From the NCBI GenBank assembly GCA_022701275.1, contig CP031740.1, positions 6,585,001-6,649,000 on the forward strand: 64,000 nt of DNA, read 5' to 3'. The position numbers were made by a program, and so were the translations under genes. The notes under the pieces are model-generated. The model did no database searches. It was given only the letters and a program-made list of their open reading frames with translations, and was not told the DNA's origin. Shown here one piece after another: positions 9,468 to 18,703 of this stretch; position 1 is the stretch's first letter, and every line of letters begins with the position of its first letter. The stretch comes from Microcoleus vaginatus PCC 9802. GTDB taxonomy: Bacteria; Cyanobacteriota; Cyanobacteriia; Cyanobacteriales; Microcoleaceae.

Positions 9468-10553
9468 ATGTACGCCCAAACATTGCTAAAACCAGACGGC
9501 CGCCCACTCACACTCTACAGTCGCTACCCAATCCCAGAAGGTATCGCGGCCGTAAGTCCCAGCAATGAACCCGTAGAGGCAAACCCCCACTTTCGGTGGC
9601 ATCCTTTGCGAGGGGAATGGGTAGCATACGCCAGCCACCGTCAGGGAAGAACTTTCATGCCGCCGCCGGAATACAACCCGCTGGCAGCTACAATTAACCC
9701 TAAGTTTCCGACAGAATTGCCGCCGGGAAAGTACGATGTAGCAGTGTTTGACAACCGCTTTCCCTCGATGACTGTGCAAGCAAAAAATGCACCTGCAAAT
9801 ATTGTCGAAACTTTGCCCGCCAAGGGCATTTGCGAAGTCGTTGTTTTCACTCAAGATCCGCTGGCTTCCTTGGGTTCTTTGGAGTTATCTCACTTGGAAT
9901 TGCTATTAGAAGTATGGGCCGATCGCACTTCAGTTATTGGCAGCAATCCCGAAATTCAATACGTCTTGCCATTTGAAAATCGCGGCGTTGAAGTCGGAGT
10001 AACTTTGCACCATCCCCACGGTCAAATTTACGCTTATCCGTTCGTGCCACCGGTGCCGGCACGGATGTTAGAATGTCAATCGAGTTACTATCAAAAAAAC
10101 AGTAGCGGTTTGCTGCAAGATTTGATTCAAAAAGAGATTTCCGACAAACAGCGAATTATTTATTTAGACGAAGAGGCGATCGCCTTTGTCCCCGCTTGTG
10201 CCCGCTACCCTTACGAAGTGTGGATTGCCCCGATCGCCCCCGCTGCTACATTTATCGATTTGACGGAAAAACAGCGGCAATCACTCGCTAAGGCCTTAAA
10301 AACAGTCACCCTCAAATATGACGGTTTGTGGCATCGCCCATTCCCTTATTTGATGGCTTGGTTTCAAGGGCCCACAGACGGGAAACCCCATCCAGAAGCG
10401 CATTTGCACGCCCAATTTTATCCGCCCTATCGATCGAGCGAGCGGCTAAAATACCTAGCAGGAACCGAACTCGCCGCCGGAATGTTTGCCAACGACGCTT
10501 TACCCGAAGAAAAAGCTAAAGAATTGCAAGCCGTATCGGTCAATCTATCTTAG
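9468..10553 (+). CDS. galT: Galactose-1-phosphate uridylyltransferase
   Basis: GalT exchanges UMP between UDP-glucose and galactose-1-phosphate (Leloir pathway). The 361-residue protein shows the HIT-superfamily active site HHPHGQIYAY, in which the middle His of HPH carries the uridylyl group. It also has ANPHFRWHPLRGEWVAYASH and the C-terminal EAHLHAQFYPP segment typical of the second half of GalT. Length is close to the usual ~350. It is followed after 29 bp by the M24-fold gene in the same direction, so the two are probably co-transcribed. The spacer contains three TTAGATT repeats. Confidence 0.92.
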   Translation: MYAQTLLKPDGRPLTLYSRYPIPEGIAAVSPSNEPVEANPHFRWHPLRGEWVAYASHRQGRTFMPPPEYNPLAATINPKFPTELPPGKYDVAVFDNRFPSMTVQAKNAPANIVETLPAKGICEVVVFTQDPLASLGSLELSHLELLLEVWADRTSVIGSNPEIQYVLPFENRGVEVGVTLHHPHGQIYAYPFVPPVPARMLECQSSYYQKNSSGLLQDLIQKEISDKQRIIYLDEEAIAFVPACARYPYEVWIAPIAPAATFIDLTEKQRQSLAKALKTVTLKYDGLWHRPFPYLMAWFQGPTDGKPHPEAHLHAQFYPPYRSSERLKYLAGTELAAGMFANDALPEEKAKELQAVSVNLS

Positions 10554-10582
10554 ATTTTAGATTTTAGATTTTGGGTCAATAT

Positions 10583-11707
10583 ATGATAAACTCATTCAAC
10601 AAAGAAGTCGATATAAAACTCGAATTCATCCGCAAAGCCTTAAACGAAACAGGAGCGATCGCCCTTCGCTTGCGAGGCACTGACTGGTTTGCCTGGGCCA
10701 CAGCCGGCGGTTCTCATACAGTATTGCTAACTGCAGAAACCGGAGTTGCAGAAATATTAATTACTGCGGAAAACGCTTGGGTTCTCACCGATGAAATCGA
10801 AGCTCAACGCTTGCAGGACGAGGAAGTGCCAGCCAACTTTCAAATGCACATCTATCCTTGGGCTGATGTTGCACAGCGCGAAGCTTTCGTCAAAGAAATT
10901 ACTGGTGACGGTAACGTCATGAGCGATCGGCCAATTTATCCCAAAGAAACGCCAATAATCGCATCTTTACAGTCTCGCAAACAGACAATGATGTCAAGCG
11001 AATTAGAGCGATATCGCCGAGTCGGGCGTTTAGCCAGCGAAGCCATGACAGAGGTACTTTCCGCAGCCAAACCAACATGGACAGAATATCAGCTAGCGGG
11101 AGCCGGTGCAGAGGCTTTGTGGGCGAGAGGTTTGCATCCAGCCCTGACATTAGTTGCTGGAGAAAGGCGTTTACCAATGTACCGCCACGCCACAGCTACC
11201 GCCGAACAAATTGGACGACAAGCAATGTTAGTATTTTGCGCGAGGGGATGGGGTTTGTATGCAAATTTAACCAGATTTGTCTGTTTCGATTTTCTTGGGG
11301 AAAAGTATTCAGAGTTGCACCGACAAGTCAGGGAAATTGAAGCAGTGGCGCTAAATTTTTGTCGGCCGGGAGTAACGCTGAATGCGGTTTATGATACGCT
11401 TAAAACTGCTTACGAAGAGCACGGATATCCTCAAGCAATTGCGGAACACCATCAAGGCGGAACTACCGGATATTTGGCGCGGGAAATTGTGGCGAATCCG
11501 GCTACTTCAGATATTTTGGCAGAAAATATGGCTGTGGCTTGGAATCCGAGTTTGTCGGGAGCAAAAATTGAGGATACGTTTTTAATTCACAGCGATGGAA
11601 CGTTGGAAAATTTGACTTTTGATCCGAATTGGCCGAGTGTAGAAGTAGCGGGAAGGTTGCGACCAGTACCGCTGGAAATATGGCACGATCGACCGTCGTC
11701 AATTTAA
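10583..11707 (+). CDS. M24-fold (creatinase/aminopeptidase P-like) protein, probably non-catalytic
   Basis: This 374-residue protein has an N-terminal creatinase-like domain and a C-terminal pita-bread fold. Key metal ligands differ from active M24 enzymes. The DxTR motif reads ANLTR (Asn228), the preceding Asp position reads FCARGWG, and the Glu-Pro pair is WNPS (Asn321). The His region EHHQGGTTGY (288-297) and the last Glu (IEDTF, Glu330) are kept. With three of five ligands changed it is probably a binding or scaffold protein rather than an aminopeptidase. I start at the ATG at 10583 rather than the TTG at 10571. Confidence 0.8.
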   Translation: MINSFNKEVDIKLEFIRKALNETGAIALRLRGTDWFAWATAGGSHTVLLTAETGVAEILITAENAWVLTDEIEAQRLQDEEVPANFQMHIYPWADVAQREAFVKEITGDGNVMSDRPIYPKETPIIASLQSRKQTMMSSELERYRRVGRLASEAMTEVLSAAKPTWTEYQLAGAGAEALWARGLHPALTLVAGERRLPMYRHATATAEQIGRQAMLVFCARGWGLYANLTRFVCFDFLGEKYSELHRQVREIEAVALNFCRPGVTLNAVYDTLKTAYEEHGYPQAIAEHHQGGTTGYLAREIVANPATSDILAENMAVAWNPSLSGAKIEDTFLIHSDGTLENLTFDPNWPSVEVAGRLRPVPLEIWHDRPSSI

Positions 11708-12258
11708 CTTATCGCTTTATTTTTATCTCAGGCGTGATCGACAAGTCATATCAATTCCGGTTGCACTCCTCATCAGGGCTTGACGAGTGACTGTCAGTGG
11801 AAAAACTGAATGATTGTTAAGTTTTGACTGTTGACTCGCTTTTATTATTCCTTCCGATGCAACCGGAAACGATATCCTTGCTAAGGCATTATTTAGAATG
11901 AAATAGCCCTGTCTAGAGGAGTTTAGGCAAAACTTGAAGATCTAGTATGATAAAGGCGTTTATCTCAAAAAAAAATAGGCTAGCCATATTTCACAGCGCC
12001 TATCTCAATCGAAATTTTAATGGCTCCCCGCAACGCCGTCTTACCTCAGCTTTTGACCTGGTATTTTACCAGGTGGGTACCGTTGGCTCGGACTTAAAGT
12101 TTCTGGGTACAAGCCCAGTTTACTGCTGTCCAAACATCTTGATTCCCGAGAGTTAAGAGTTATAGATCAAAAAAACATTATTGGCAGTCACCAACGTCGC
12201 AGTAGAACCTTTATTTAATATATACCAACTAACCAAATTTTGGCAAGCTTCGAGCAAT
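11708..12258. other. Intergenic region with repeat and hairpin
   Basis: It contains one copy of a short dispersed repeat (TCATATCAATTCCGGTTGCA at 11746-11765), followed by CACTCCTCA/TGACGAGTG, and a perfect 8-bp hairpin at 12056-12074. The open frame at 11947-12156 has no protein-like features that I recognise and I do not call it. Confidence 0.45.
12056..12074. terminator. Hairpin downstream of the M24-fold gene and of purK
   Basis: ACCTGGTA, loop TTT, TACCAGGT forms an 8-bp perfect stem between two convergent genes. No long T-run follows on either strand. It could be a weak bidirectional terminator or a repeat remnant. Confidence 0.35.
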
Positions 12259-13521
12259 TTAAGTTGCATACCAGATGGATTCTACGGTTTGAGCGAGATC
12301 CTCTGCTGAGGAGCGCCCCTGAGCCACCTTGTCCGCGTCGAGCACAACTGTAACGTGACCGAGTTTCCGGCCGGGACGCGATTCTTTCTTACCATACCAA
12401 TGTACAAAAGCACCGCTAATTTGTGCCAGTTGTTTTCTTTTTGCTAAATAATCGGACTGGGCCGACTCGTAGCCTAGCAAATTTACCATGACAGCGCCTG
12501 CACATTTCAGAGCCGAATTGCCTAAAGGCAGTTGACAAACTGCGCGCAAATGCTGTTCAAATTGTGAAGTTTCGCAGGCATCAATGGTAAAATGTCCCGA
12601 GTTGTGAGTGCGGGGTGCAATTTCATTGACTAACAGCTTATTATCGGCGGTTAAAAATAATTCAATGCCGAATACGCCGACAGCTTGCAAACTGTTGAGG
12701 AGAGTGCGAGCGATCGCACAAGCTTCTGTTTTCACATCTAAACTAATATCAGCAGGCGCAATCACCAGATGACAAACCTGATTTTGCTGCTGAGTTTCCA
12801 CTATCGGATAAATCGCAATTTCGCCATTTGCTGATCGAGCCGCAATCACTGCCAATTCGCGATCGAACGGCACAAACTCTTCCACTAGCAAAGACTGACC
12901 TTGGAGTTTAGCACGAATTGACTCCAAACTCCCCCGATCATTAACAATAAAAGTACCTTGGCCGTCATAACCGTGGCGGCGAACTTTGACGACAAACGGA
13001 AAGTCGATCGATCCAGCATCCGAGTCTCCTTCCATCTGCACGCTGTCGGAAACCGAAATTGCCGGAAAGTCGATCGCCACCGCCTTAAACAATTCTGGGG
13101 GCAAATCCGCGCTGCCATCCCATTCCCAAAACCTCGGAGTTGGTAAACCCAAACCTTGTAAATAACAGCGCTGAACGTACTTATCCAACAAAGGAGAAAG
13201 CGACGACAAACTCGGCTGAAATAACACACCTTGCTGTTCTAGTGGCCGCAAACCATCCAAATCTACAAACTCATTTTCAAAAGTAATAACATCGCAGCCA
13301 GCCGCCAATTGAGCCGTAGCCAAAACATCATCAACAGCAGCCAAAACAACACCAGCAGCAACAGAAACTGCCGGGTCAGTAGCATGGGGAGTTTGTACTA
13401 CCAATTCAATACCTAGCGCCCTAGCAGCATCCCCCATCATCGAAGCTAGCTGGCCACCGCCGACAACGCCCACCCGCTTAAATTTGGCAGACGAACTCGC
13501 AGCGGTTTGATTTGATTTCAT
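12259..13521 (-). CDS. purK: 5-(carboxyamino)imidazole ribonucleotide synthase
   Basis: PurK carboxylates aminoimidazole ribonucleotide with ATP and bicarbonate, the step before PurE in purine synthesis. The ~420-residue protein has the N-terminal Rossmann-like KRVGVVGGGQLASMM motif, the ATP-grasp segments FVVKVRRHGYDGQGTF and LLVEEFVPFDRELAV, and the C-terminal metal site LLVNEIAPRTHNSGH. A Ser/Asp-rich insert (residues ~150-175: ISVSDSVQMEGDSDAGSIDF) makes it longer than the usual ~380. The ATG at 13521 (MKSNQTAASSS) is chosen over a TTG eight codons upstream. It is divergent from purD. Confidence 0.93.
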   Translation of the reverse strand: MKSNQTAASSSAKFKRVGVVGGGQLASMMGDAARALGIELVVQTPHATDPAVSVAAGVVLAAVDDVLATAQLAAGCDVITFENEFVDLDGLRPLEQQGVLFQPSLSSLSPLLDKYVQRCYLQGLGLPTPRFWEWDGSADLPPELFKAVAIDFPAISVSDSVQMEGDSDAGSIDFPFVVKVRRHGYDGQGTFIVNDRGSLESIRAKLQGQSLLVEEFVPFDRELAVIAARSANGEIAIYPIVETQQQNQVCHLVIAPADISLDVKTEACAIARTLLNSLQAVGVFGIELFLTADNKLLVNEIAPRTHNSGHFTIDACETSQFEQHLRAVCQLPLGNSALKCAGAVMVNLLGYESAQSDYLAKRKQLAQISGAFVHWYGKKESRPGRKLGHVTVVLDADKVAQGRSSAEDLAQTVESIWYAT

Positions 13522-13859
13522 GTGAGTAAAATTCCGCAGAGTCAACCTGCCTATCTTATCGCTATTTGCCCCCGGATGAATTACAGTAATTGAAGAGTTA
13601 AAAGCCAGAAAAGAGTTTTAATTGCAGGATTAAATCGAGGCAGAACCTAGAAAAATTGTGCAGCTAAAGTCTTTAATTATTGCACGCTCCCAGCCATAGA
13701 GAAACAGCCGTCGAACCCCACCCCTCCAGAAAAGTGCCACATCTAGCAATTCCCTAGCGCCAAGCATGGCATAATTGACAGCACTGCAAAAAGCAGATAG
13801 ATAGATGCCAACACTGAAAATCAGACATTCAGGGAACAAAATTCATAGGTGAGGATACT
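13522..13859. promoter_or_regulatory. Divergent region between purK and purD
   Basis: 338 bp separate two purine-synthesis genes transcribed away from each other, so both promoters must lie here. I see no PurR-like palindrome or riboswitch fold. An open frame on the minus strand (13630-13839) shows no protein features. Confidence 0.4.
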
Positions 13860-15140
13860 GTGAAAGTTTTAGTTGTGGGAAACGGAGGGCGCGAGCACGC
13901 GATCGCAAAAAAACTGCTAGAATCTACGCGGATTAAACAAGTATTCTGCGTACCGGGCAACGGCGGCACAGCTACCACCCAAGGCTGTCAAAATCTGTCG
14001 CTCAACATCGACGACTTCCAAGGCATCGAACGCTTTGTGATGGTCAACAACATCGGATTAGTCATCGTCGGCCCCGAATTGCCCCTATCGCTAGGCATCG
14101 CCGACTATTTCCAACAGCGAAAAATGATGATTTTCGGCCCCACAAAAGCCGGCGCCCAAATTGAATCCAGCAAATCCTGGGCCAAAGAATTGATGCTCCA
14201 AGCAGGCATCCCCACACCCAAAGCTGCCGTATTTACCGACGCAGAAGCAGCAAAAGCATACGTTCTGGAACAAGGAACCCCAATAGTCATCAAAGCAGAC
14301 GGACTCGCATCAGGCAAAGGAGTCACCGTTGCCACCACCGTCAAAATGGCTCACAGCGCCATCAACACCATTTTCCGAGGCGAATTCGGCACCGACAACA
14401 TCCGAGTCGTCGTCGAAGAATTCTTAACAGGTCAAGAAGTCTCGATTCTCGCCCTCACCGACGGCATCACAGTGGAACCGTTGTTGCCGGCCCAAGACCA
14501 CAAAGCTATCGGCGAAGGCGACAAGGGAGCCAACACCGGCGGTATGGGAGCCTACGCCCCAGCGCCCATTGTCACCCCGGAACTCATGGAAAGGATTCAA
14601 GAAGAAATTCTCGAACCCACCCTCGCAGCACTGCAAAAACGCAAAATCGACTACCGGGGTGTACTCTACGCAGGTTTAATGATTACCCCCGACGGAGAAC
14701 CCAAAGTCTTAGAATTCAACTGCCGTTTCGGAGATCCCGAAACTCAAGCGGTTTTGTCACTGCTGGAAACTCCTTTAGAAGACTTGGTGCTCGCCTGCTG
14801 TCAGCAGCGTCTCGGTGAATATTCTATTCGCTGGAAGTCGGGGGCCTCTGTTTGCGTAGTTTTGGCTTCTGGGGGCTATCCTGGAAGTTATCAAAAAGGC
14901 AAAGTTATTACAGGTATCGAGGAAGCTGAAGCCAAAGGAGCAGAAGTGTTTCACGCCGGCACCCAGTTGAAGCAGCAGCAGTTGGTGAGCGACGGCGGCC
15001 GGGTTTTGGGCGTCACTGCGACGGGAGAAACTTTGGAACAAGCTATCTCCAAAGCTTATGCAGCGGTTGATTGTATCGAATTTGAAGGGGTCTACTGCCG
15101 TCGGGACATCGGTCGCCGAGCTCTGGGCGATAAAAATTAG
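13860..15140 (+). CDS. purD: Phosphoribosylamine-glycine ligase (GAR synthetase)
   Basis: PurD joins 5-phosphoribosylamine to glycine using ATP, the second step of purine synthesis. The 426-residue protein begins at a GTG with KVLVVGNGGREHAIAKKLL, the family signature. It also has the ATP-grasp motifs PIVIKADGLASGKGV and VVVEEFLTGQEVSI, the PAQDHKAIGEGDKGANTGGM substrate/ATP loop and LEFNCRFGDPETQ. Length matches the family. nblS follows 170 bp downstream in the same direction, an arrangement I recall from several other cyanobacteria. Confidence 0.95.
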   Translation: MKVLVVGNGGREHAIAKKLLESTRIKQVFCVPGNGGTATTQGCQNLSLNIDDFQGIERFVMVNNIGLVIVGPELPLSLGIADYFQQRKMMIFGPTKAGAQIESSKSWAKELMLQAGIPTPKAAVFTDAEAAKAYVLEQGTPIVIKADGLASGKGVTVATTVKMAHSAINTIFRGEFGTDNIRVVVEEFLTGQEVSILALTDGITVEPLLPAQDHKAIGEGDKGANTGGMGAYAPAPIVTPELMERIQEEILEPTLAALQKRKIDYRGVLYAGLMITPDGEPKVLEFNCRFGDPETQAVLSLLETPLEDLVLACCQQRLGEYSIRWKSGASVCVVLASGGYPGSYQKGKVITGIEEAEAKGAEVFHAGTQLKQQQLVSDGGRVLGVTATGETLEQAISKAYAAVDCIEFEGVYCRRDIGRRALGDKN

Positions 15141-15310
15141 GAATTGCGACATCGGCCGCCATCCCACAGCCAAGCAATCTCAATGTAGAAATGTAACAAT
15201 GAAGTTTGGTATCTCTGCGGTGGCGGTAGCGGACAAGTCGCAGCAGAAAATTTGATCGGGAGCCAACGGAATTGATCTTGCTTTTAATATTGAACGGGTG
15301 AACTGGTGAA

Positions 15311-17497
15311 ATGCTGGCCATACTAAACAAAATCGGAGAAATTATTGCCCGCTGGTGGTCGGATTTTACCCTCCAGACCCGCCTGATGGCCGCTGCTACC
15401 CTCGTAGTGTCGTTAATTATGAGTGGCCTCACATTCTGGGCCGTGAATACTATCCAGCAAGACGCCCGACTTAACGATACTCGCTACGGCCGCGACCTCG
15501 GCCTGCTGTTGGCGGCAAATGTGGCGCCGCTGATTGCCAAAAACGATCGCTCCGAAGTAGCCCGCTTTTCTCGCCAATTTTACAGCAGCACCTTCAGTGT
15601 CCGCTATATGCTTTACGCAGACGAAGCGGGGGATATTTTCCTGGGGATACCCTTTTCCGAATCCGAGGTGGAAACTTCCCTGACGCTGCGCCGCCAGATC
15701 AAACTTCCCGATAATTTTATCGCCGATATTGAGGCGAGAAATTTAACTTCTTTGCCTTTGGTGCGGCAGCACTTGACGCCAGATGGAGAAGTTACCGATG
15801 TATTTGTGCCGTTAATTCATGAAGACAAATATTTGGGAGTTTTGGCGATCGGCATTAACCCAAATCCCGCAGCAGTTATCTCTTCAAATCTGACTAGGGA
15901 TGTCACTTTAGCAGTATTTGTCACTATTTGGGTGATGGTAATTTTGGGAGCTGTATTTAATGCCCTGACAATTACTCAGCCGATCAAACAATTAGTCTTC
16001 GGGGTCAAAAACATTGCCACCGGTAATTTTAAGCAGCGAGTTGACCTGCCTTTAGGGGGAGAATTGGGCGAGTTAATCGGCAGTTTTAATGAAATGGCCC
16101 AGAAACTCGAAAGTTATGAAGAACAAAATATTGAAGAGCTGACAGCAGAAAAAGCTAAGTTACAAACTTTGGTATCAACGATTGCTGATGGCGCGCTTTT
16201 ATTAGACGCAAACTTGCAGGTGATTTTAGTTAATCCGACAGGGAAGCGGATTTTTGGATGGGAAGGCAAAAAGGCGATCGGAGTAAATGTCCTGAACATT
16301 TTGCCTTCGGAAGTGCAGCAGGACTTGGCTAGACCTTTGCAGGAAATAGCTGCGGGCGATCGCGAAGGCGGCGAATTTCGCATCTCGATGAGCCAACCCG
16401 TTAACCGTACAATTCGGATTGTTTTAACTACTGTCATTCTGCACAAAGCGCCAGGGGCGGAACCGCTGTGCAAAAGCTGCATCCGCCATGAGGAAGATAC
16501 CTGTACCGAACCACAACACCCGGTAGCTGTAGAGTGTACTTTCTACGAGCAAACCTCGAAGCATCAAGGTTCTGGACATTACCGGGAAAGTCTCAAAGGC
16601 ATTGCAATGACTGTGCAGGACATCACTCGGGAAGTAGAACTAAATGAGGCTAAAAGCAATTTTATCAGCAATGTTTCTCACGAATTGAGAACACCTTTAT
16701 TTAATATCAAATCTTTTATCGAGACTCTCCACGAGTACGGAGAAGACCTTCTAGAAAGCGAGCGCAGGGAATTCCTAGAAATTGCCAATCGAGAAACCGA
16801 TCGACTAACTCGTTTAGTTAACGACGTGTTAGACTTGTCGCGACTGGAATCCTGCCGAGTTTATCACTTGGAGGCTGTTGACCTCCCGCAAGCTGTGGAA
16901 CAAACCCTGCGGACTTATCAGTTAAATGCTAAGGATAAAGGCATTGAATTAGAGCAAGAAGTTGACCCGTATTTGCCACCTGCTTTAGGTCATTACGATT
17001 TGTTACTGCAAGTATTTGCAAATTTAGTAGGAAATGCCTTAAAATTTACTCAGTCCGGCGGCAAGGTGGCCATTCGAGCGTATTTGCTAGAGCCGGAGGT
17101 GCCCACCCACAAAGACGGTCACTCCCTCAACCAAAACTTGTCACCGGATGCCAAACATTTTCCGGTAGTGCGGATCGAAATTTCTGATACTGGAATTGGC
17201 ATAGATCCTGAAGACCAACAAGCAATATTCGAGCGCTTTTTCCGGGTAGAAAACCGAGTACACACTTTAGAAGGAACGGGATTAGGTCTTTCTATTGTCA
17301 GAAACATTATTGACAAGCACCACACTAAAATTAATTTAGTTAGCGAAGTTAATGTGGGTACGACTTTCTGGTTCGACTTGGCAGTTTATCAGCCGAAACA
17401 AACACTAGAGATGGAAAATTCTTTGCCCGTAGAAGCAACTGTGGAGAGTGAAACAAGTTCGAGTCATCTTATATCGATTCCGGTTGCACCGGAATGA
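15311..17497 (+). CDS. nblS: Sensor histidine kinase NblS (Hik33/DspA type)
   Basis: NblS/Hik33 controls phycobilisome degradation and high-light, cold and osmotic responses in cyanobacteria. The 728-residue protein has a first membrane helix (~24-46), a periplasmic sensing domain to ~200, and a second helix (~202-224: LAVFVTIWVMVILGAVFNAL). Then follow HAMP (LTITQPIKQLVFGVKNIATG), a PAS domain with a Cys-containing insert (CKSCIRHEEDTCTEP), HisKA (FISNVSHELRTPLFNIKS) and HATPase (GTGLGLSIVRNIIDKHH). The last residues and stop codon (LISIPVAPE) lie within a short dispersed repeat, so the C-terminus was probably altered by the repeat. Gene order after purD agrees with the assignment. Confidence 0.93.
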   Translation: MLAILNKIGEIIARWWSDFTLQTRLMAAATLVVSLIMSGLTFWAVNTIQQDARLNDTRYGRDLGLLLAANVAPLIAKNDRSEVARFSRQFYSSTFSVRYMLYADEAGDIFLGIPFSESEVETSLTLRRQIKLPDNFIADIEARNLTSLPLVRQHLTPDGEVTDVFVPLIHEDKYLGVLAIGINPNPAAVISSNLTRDVTLAVFVTIWVMVILGAVFNALTITQPIKQLVFGVKNIATGNFKQRVDLPLGGELGELIGSFNEMAQKLESYEEQNIEELTAEKAKLQTLVSTIADGALLLDANLQVILVNPTGKRIFGWEGKKAIGVNVLNILPSEVQQDLARPLQEIAAGDREGGEFRISMSQPVNRTIRIVLTTVILHKAPGAEPLCKSCIRHEEDTCTEPQHPVAVECTFYEQTSKHQGSGHYRESLKGIAMTVQDITREVELNEAKSNFISNVSHELRTPLFNIKSFIETLHEYGEDLLESERREFLEIANRETDRLTRLVNDVLDLSRLESCRVYHLEAVDLPQAVEQTLRTYQLNAKDKGIELEQEVDPYLPPALGHYDLLLQVFANLVGNALKFTQSGGKVAIRAYLLEPEVPTHKDGHSLNQNLSPDAKHFPVVRIEISDTGIGIDPEDQQAIFERFFRVENRVHTLEGTGLGLSIVRNIIDKHHTKINLVSEVNVGTTFWFDLAVYQPKQTLEMENSLPVEATVESETSSSHLISIPVAPE

Positions 17498-17535
17498 TTG
17501 TTGACTGTTGACTGTTGACTGTTGACTGTTGATTA
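17470..17535. repeat. Short dispersed repeat with hairpin and TGTTGAC heptamers at the nblS 3' end
   Basis: TATCGATTCCGGTTGCACC also occurs, slightly varied, at 11746 and 61910. Here ATTCCGG (17477-17483) pairs with CCGGAAT (17489-17495), and the nblS stop codon uses the final T of that arm. Four tandem copies of the heptamer TGTTGAC (one degenerate) follow. The stem may also act as a terminator. Confidence 0.65.
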
Positions 17536-17576
17536 GGAATCAAGAAGAAAGCAGATTAGTTAGATTGGGATTTTTT

Positions 17577-17654
17577 AACCGCAGATATTAGCCGAGGGAC
17601 ACAGATGAAGACCGATGATTTTATCTGTGTTTATCGGCTGATATTTGCGGTTCA
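17577..17654. repeat. Long imperfect inverted repeat between convergent genes
   Basis: AACCGCAGATATTAGCCGA on the left pairs imperfectly with TCGGCTGATATTTGCGGTT on the right. An inner ACAGAT/ATCTGT pair sits between them. This gives a long hairpin between nblS and the S1-domain gene. It may serve as a bidirectional terminator or be a mobile miniature repeat. Confidence 0.55.
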
Positions 17655-17704
17655 ACCTACATTCCTATTGTTTCCGGTAGATGGGGTTCTAATTACGTCA
17701 AGAC

Positions 17705-18604
17705 TTAAGAAAGAGTCTTTCGAGCACGTTCCGATCGCTCTTCTGCGGTATCCATAACATCCGCCATTTTATCCACCATTTCCCCAGGATAATTTTCCAG
17801 TACCCGAGTAGAAAGTGAAATCCGGCCACGACTTTCATCGAGGTCAAGCACGATCGCTTTCAGGGGTTGACCGGGAGCAAACACCTTTCCAAGGTTATCA
17901 ATATATTTTTGGCTAACTTGCTTGATGTGCAGCAAACCGCTAACTCCTTCCAAGTCCACAAACACGCCAAAAGGCTTGATGCTGCTGACTTTTCCTTCCA
18001 CCAACTGACCAATTTGCAAATCCTTGAAGGCATTCGATTGAGTGGCCATCCGCTGGGAAAGTACGAGTTTTTCTCGTTCGCGATCGACCTCCAAAAAATT
18101 AACGCTCAAAGATTGACCGATCAGCGATTCTAGGTTATCGCGTTCCACTAAGTGCGATCGGGGAATAAAACCGCGCATTCCCTGAACATCTACTGTCACG
18201 CCGCCCTTATTTGCCCCAGAAACCCGCACCTGAAGAACTTTACCGGTTTCCTGCAAATCAATTAAATCTTCCCAAGCTTGCTGAATTTGTAACTGCCGCA
18301 GAGACAAGGTAACTTGGCCATCTGCATCTTGTTCGCGGATAATCAAAAAGTCCCGTTCCTCGTCCAGCGGAACCACTTCCGACAAATCCGTTACTGTTCT
18401 CAAAGCAGCCTCTTCGATCGGCAAAAAAGCCGAAGACTTGCCGCCGATATCAACATACGCGCCGTTTGAGTCGTACTCGAACACTTTGCCGCGCACTACT
18501 TGTCCCTTCTGGAACTCATAATTGTGCTGTTCGAGGGCTTTAGCAAAATCATCCATTGAAAAGGATGCTTTTGCGCTTTGAGAACCTGTAGATTTGGAAT
18601 TCAT
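17705..18604 (-). CDS. S1 RNA-binding domain protein (ribosomal protein S1 homologue)
   Basis: This 299-residue protein has three S1 domains. The first is at about 34-105 (GQVVRGKVFEYDSNGAYVDI), the second at ~120-185 (GKVLQVRVSGANKGGVTVDV) and the third at ~200-270 (GQLVEGKVSSIKPFGVFVDL). Cyanobacteria encode two short S1 homologues: Rps1A, which is part of the 30S subunit, and the shorter Rps1B. The length and the long N-terminal Ser/Ala-rich leader fit the shorter Rps1B-like form, but this is inference. The function is RNA binding, probably in mRNA recruitment. It is transcribed alone. Confidence 0.85.
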   Translation of the reverse strand: MNSKSTGSQSAKASFSMDDFAKALEQHNYEFQKGQVVRGKVFEYDSNGAYVDIGGKSSAFLPIEEAALRTVTDLSEVVPLDEERDFLIIREQDADGQVTLSLRQLQIQQAWEDLIDLQETGKVLQVRVSGANKGGVTVDVQGMRGFIPRSHLVERDNLESLIGQSLSVNFLEVDREREKLVLSQRMATQSNAFKDLQIGQLVEGKVSSIKPFGVFVDLEGVSGLLHIKQVSQKYIDNLGKVFAPGQPLKAIVLDLDESRGRISLSTRVLENYPGEMVDKMADVMDTAEERSERARKTLS

Positions 18605-18703
18605 GTCAGTTTAGTTGTCAGTTGTCAGTAATTTAGTTGGCAGTCGTCAGTAGAAAAAATTTTCCCACTCTCCCCATCTCCCTATCTCCCCATCTCCCAC
18701 TCT

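Noticed and set aside
11947..12156. 69-codon open frame after the M24-like gene
   Set aside because: Contains a hairpin and repeat-like sequence; the translation shows no family pattern.
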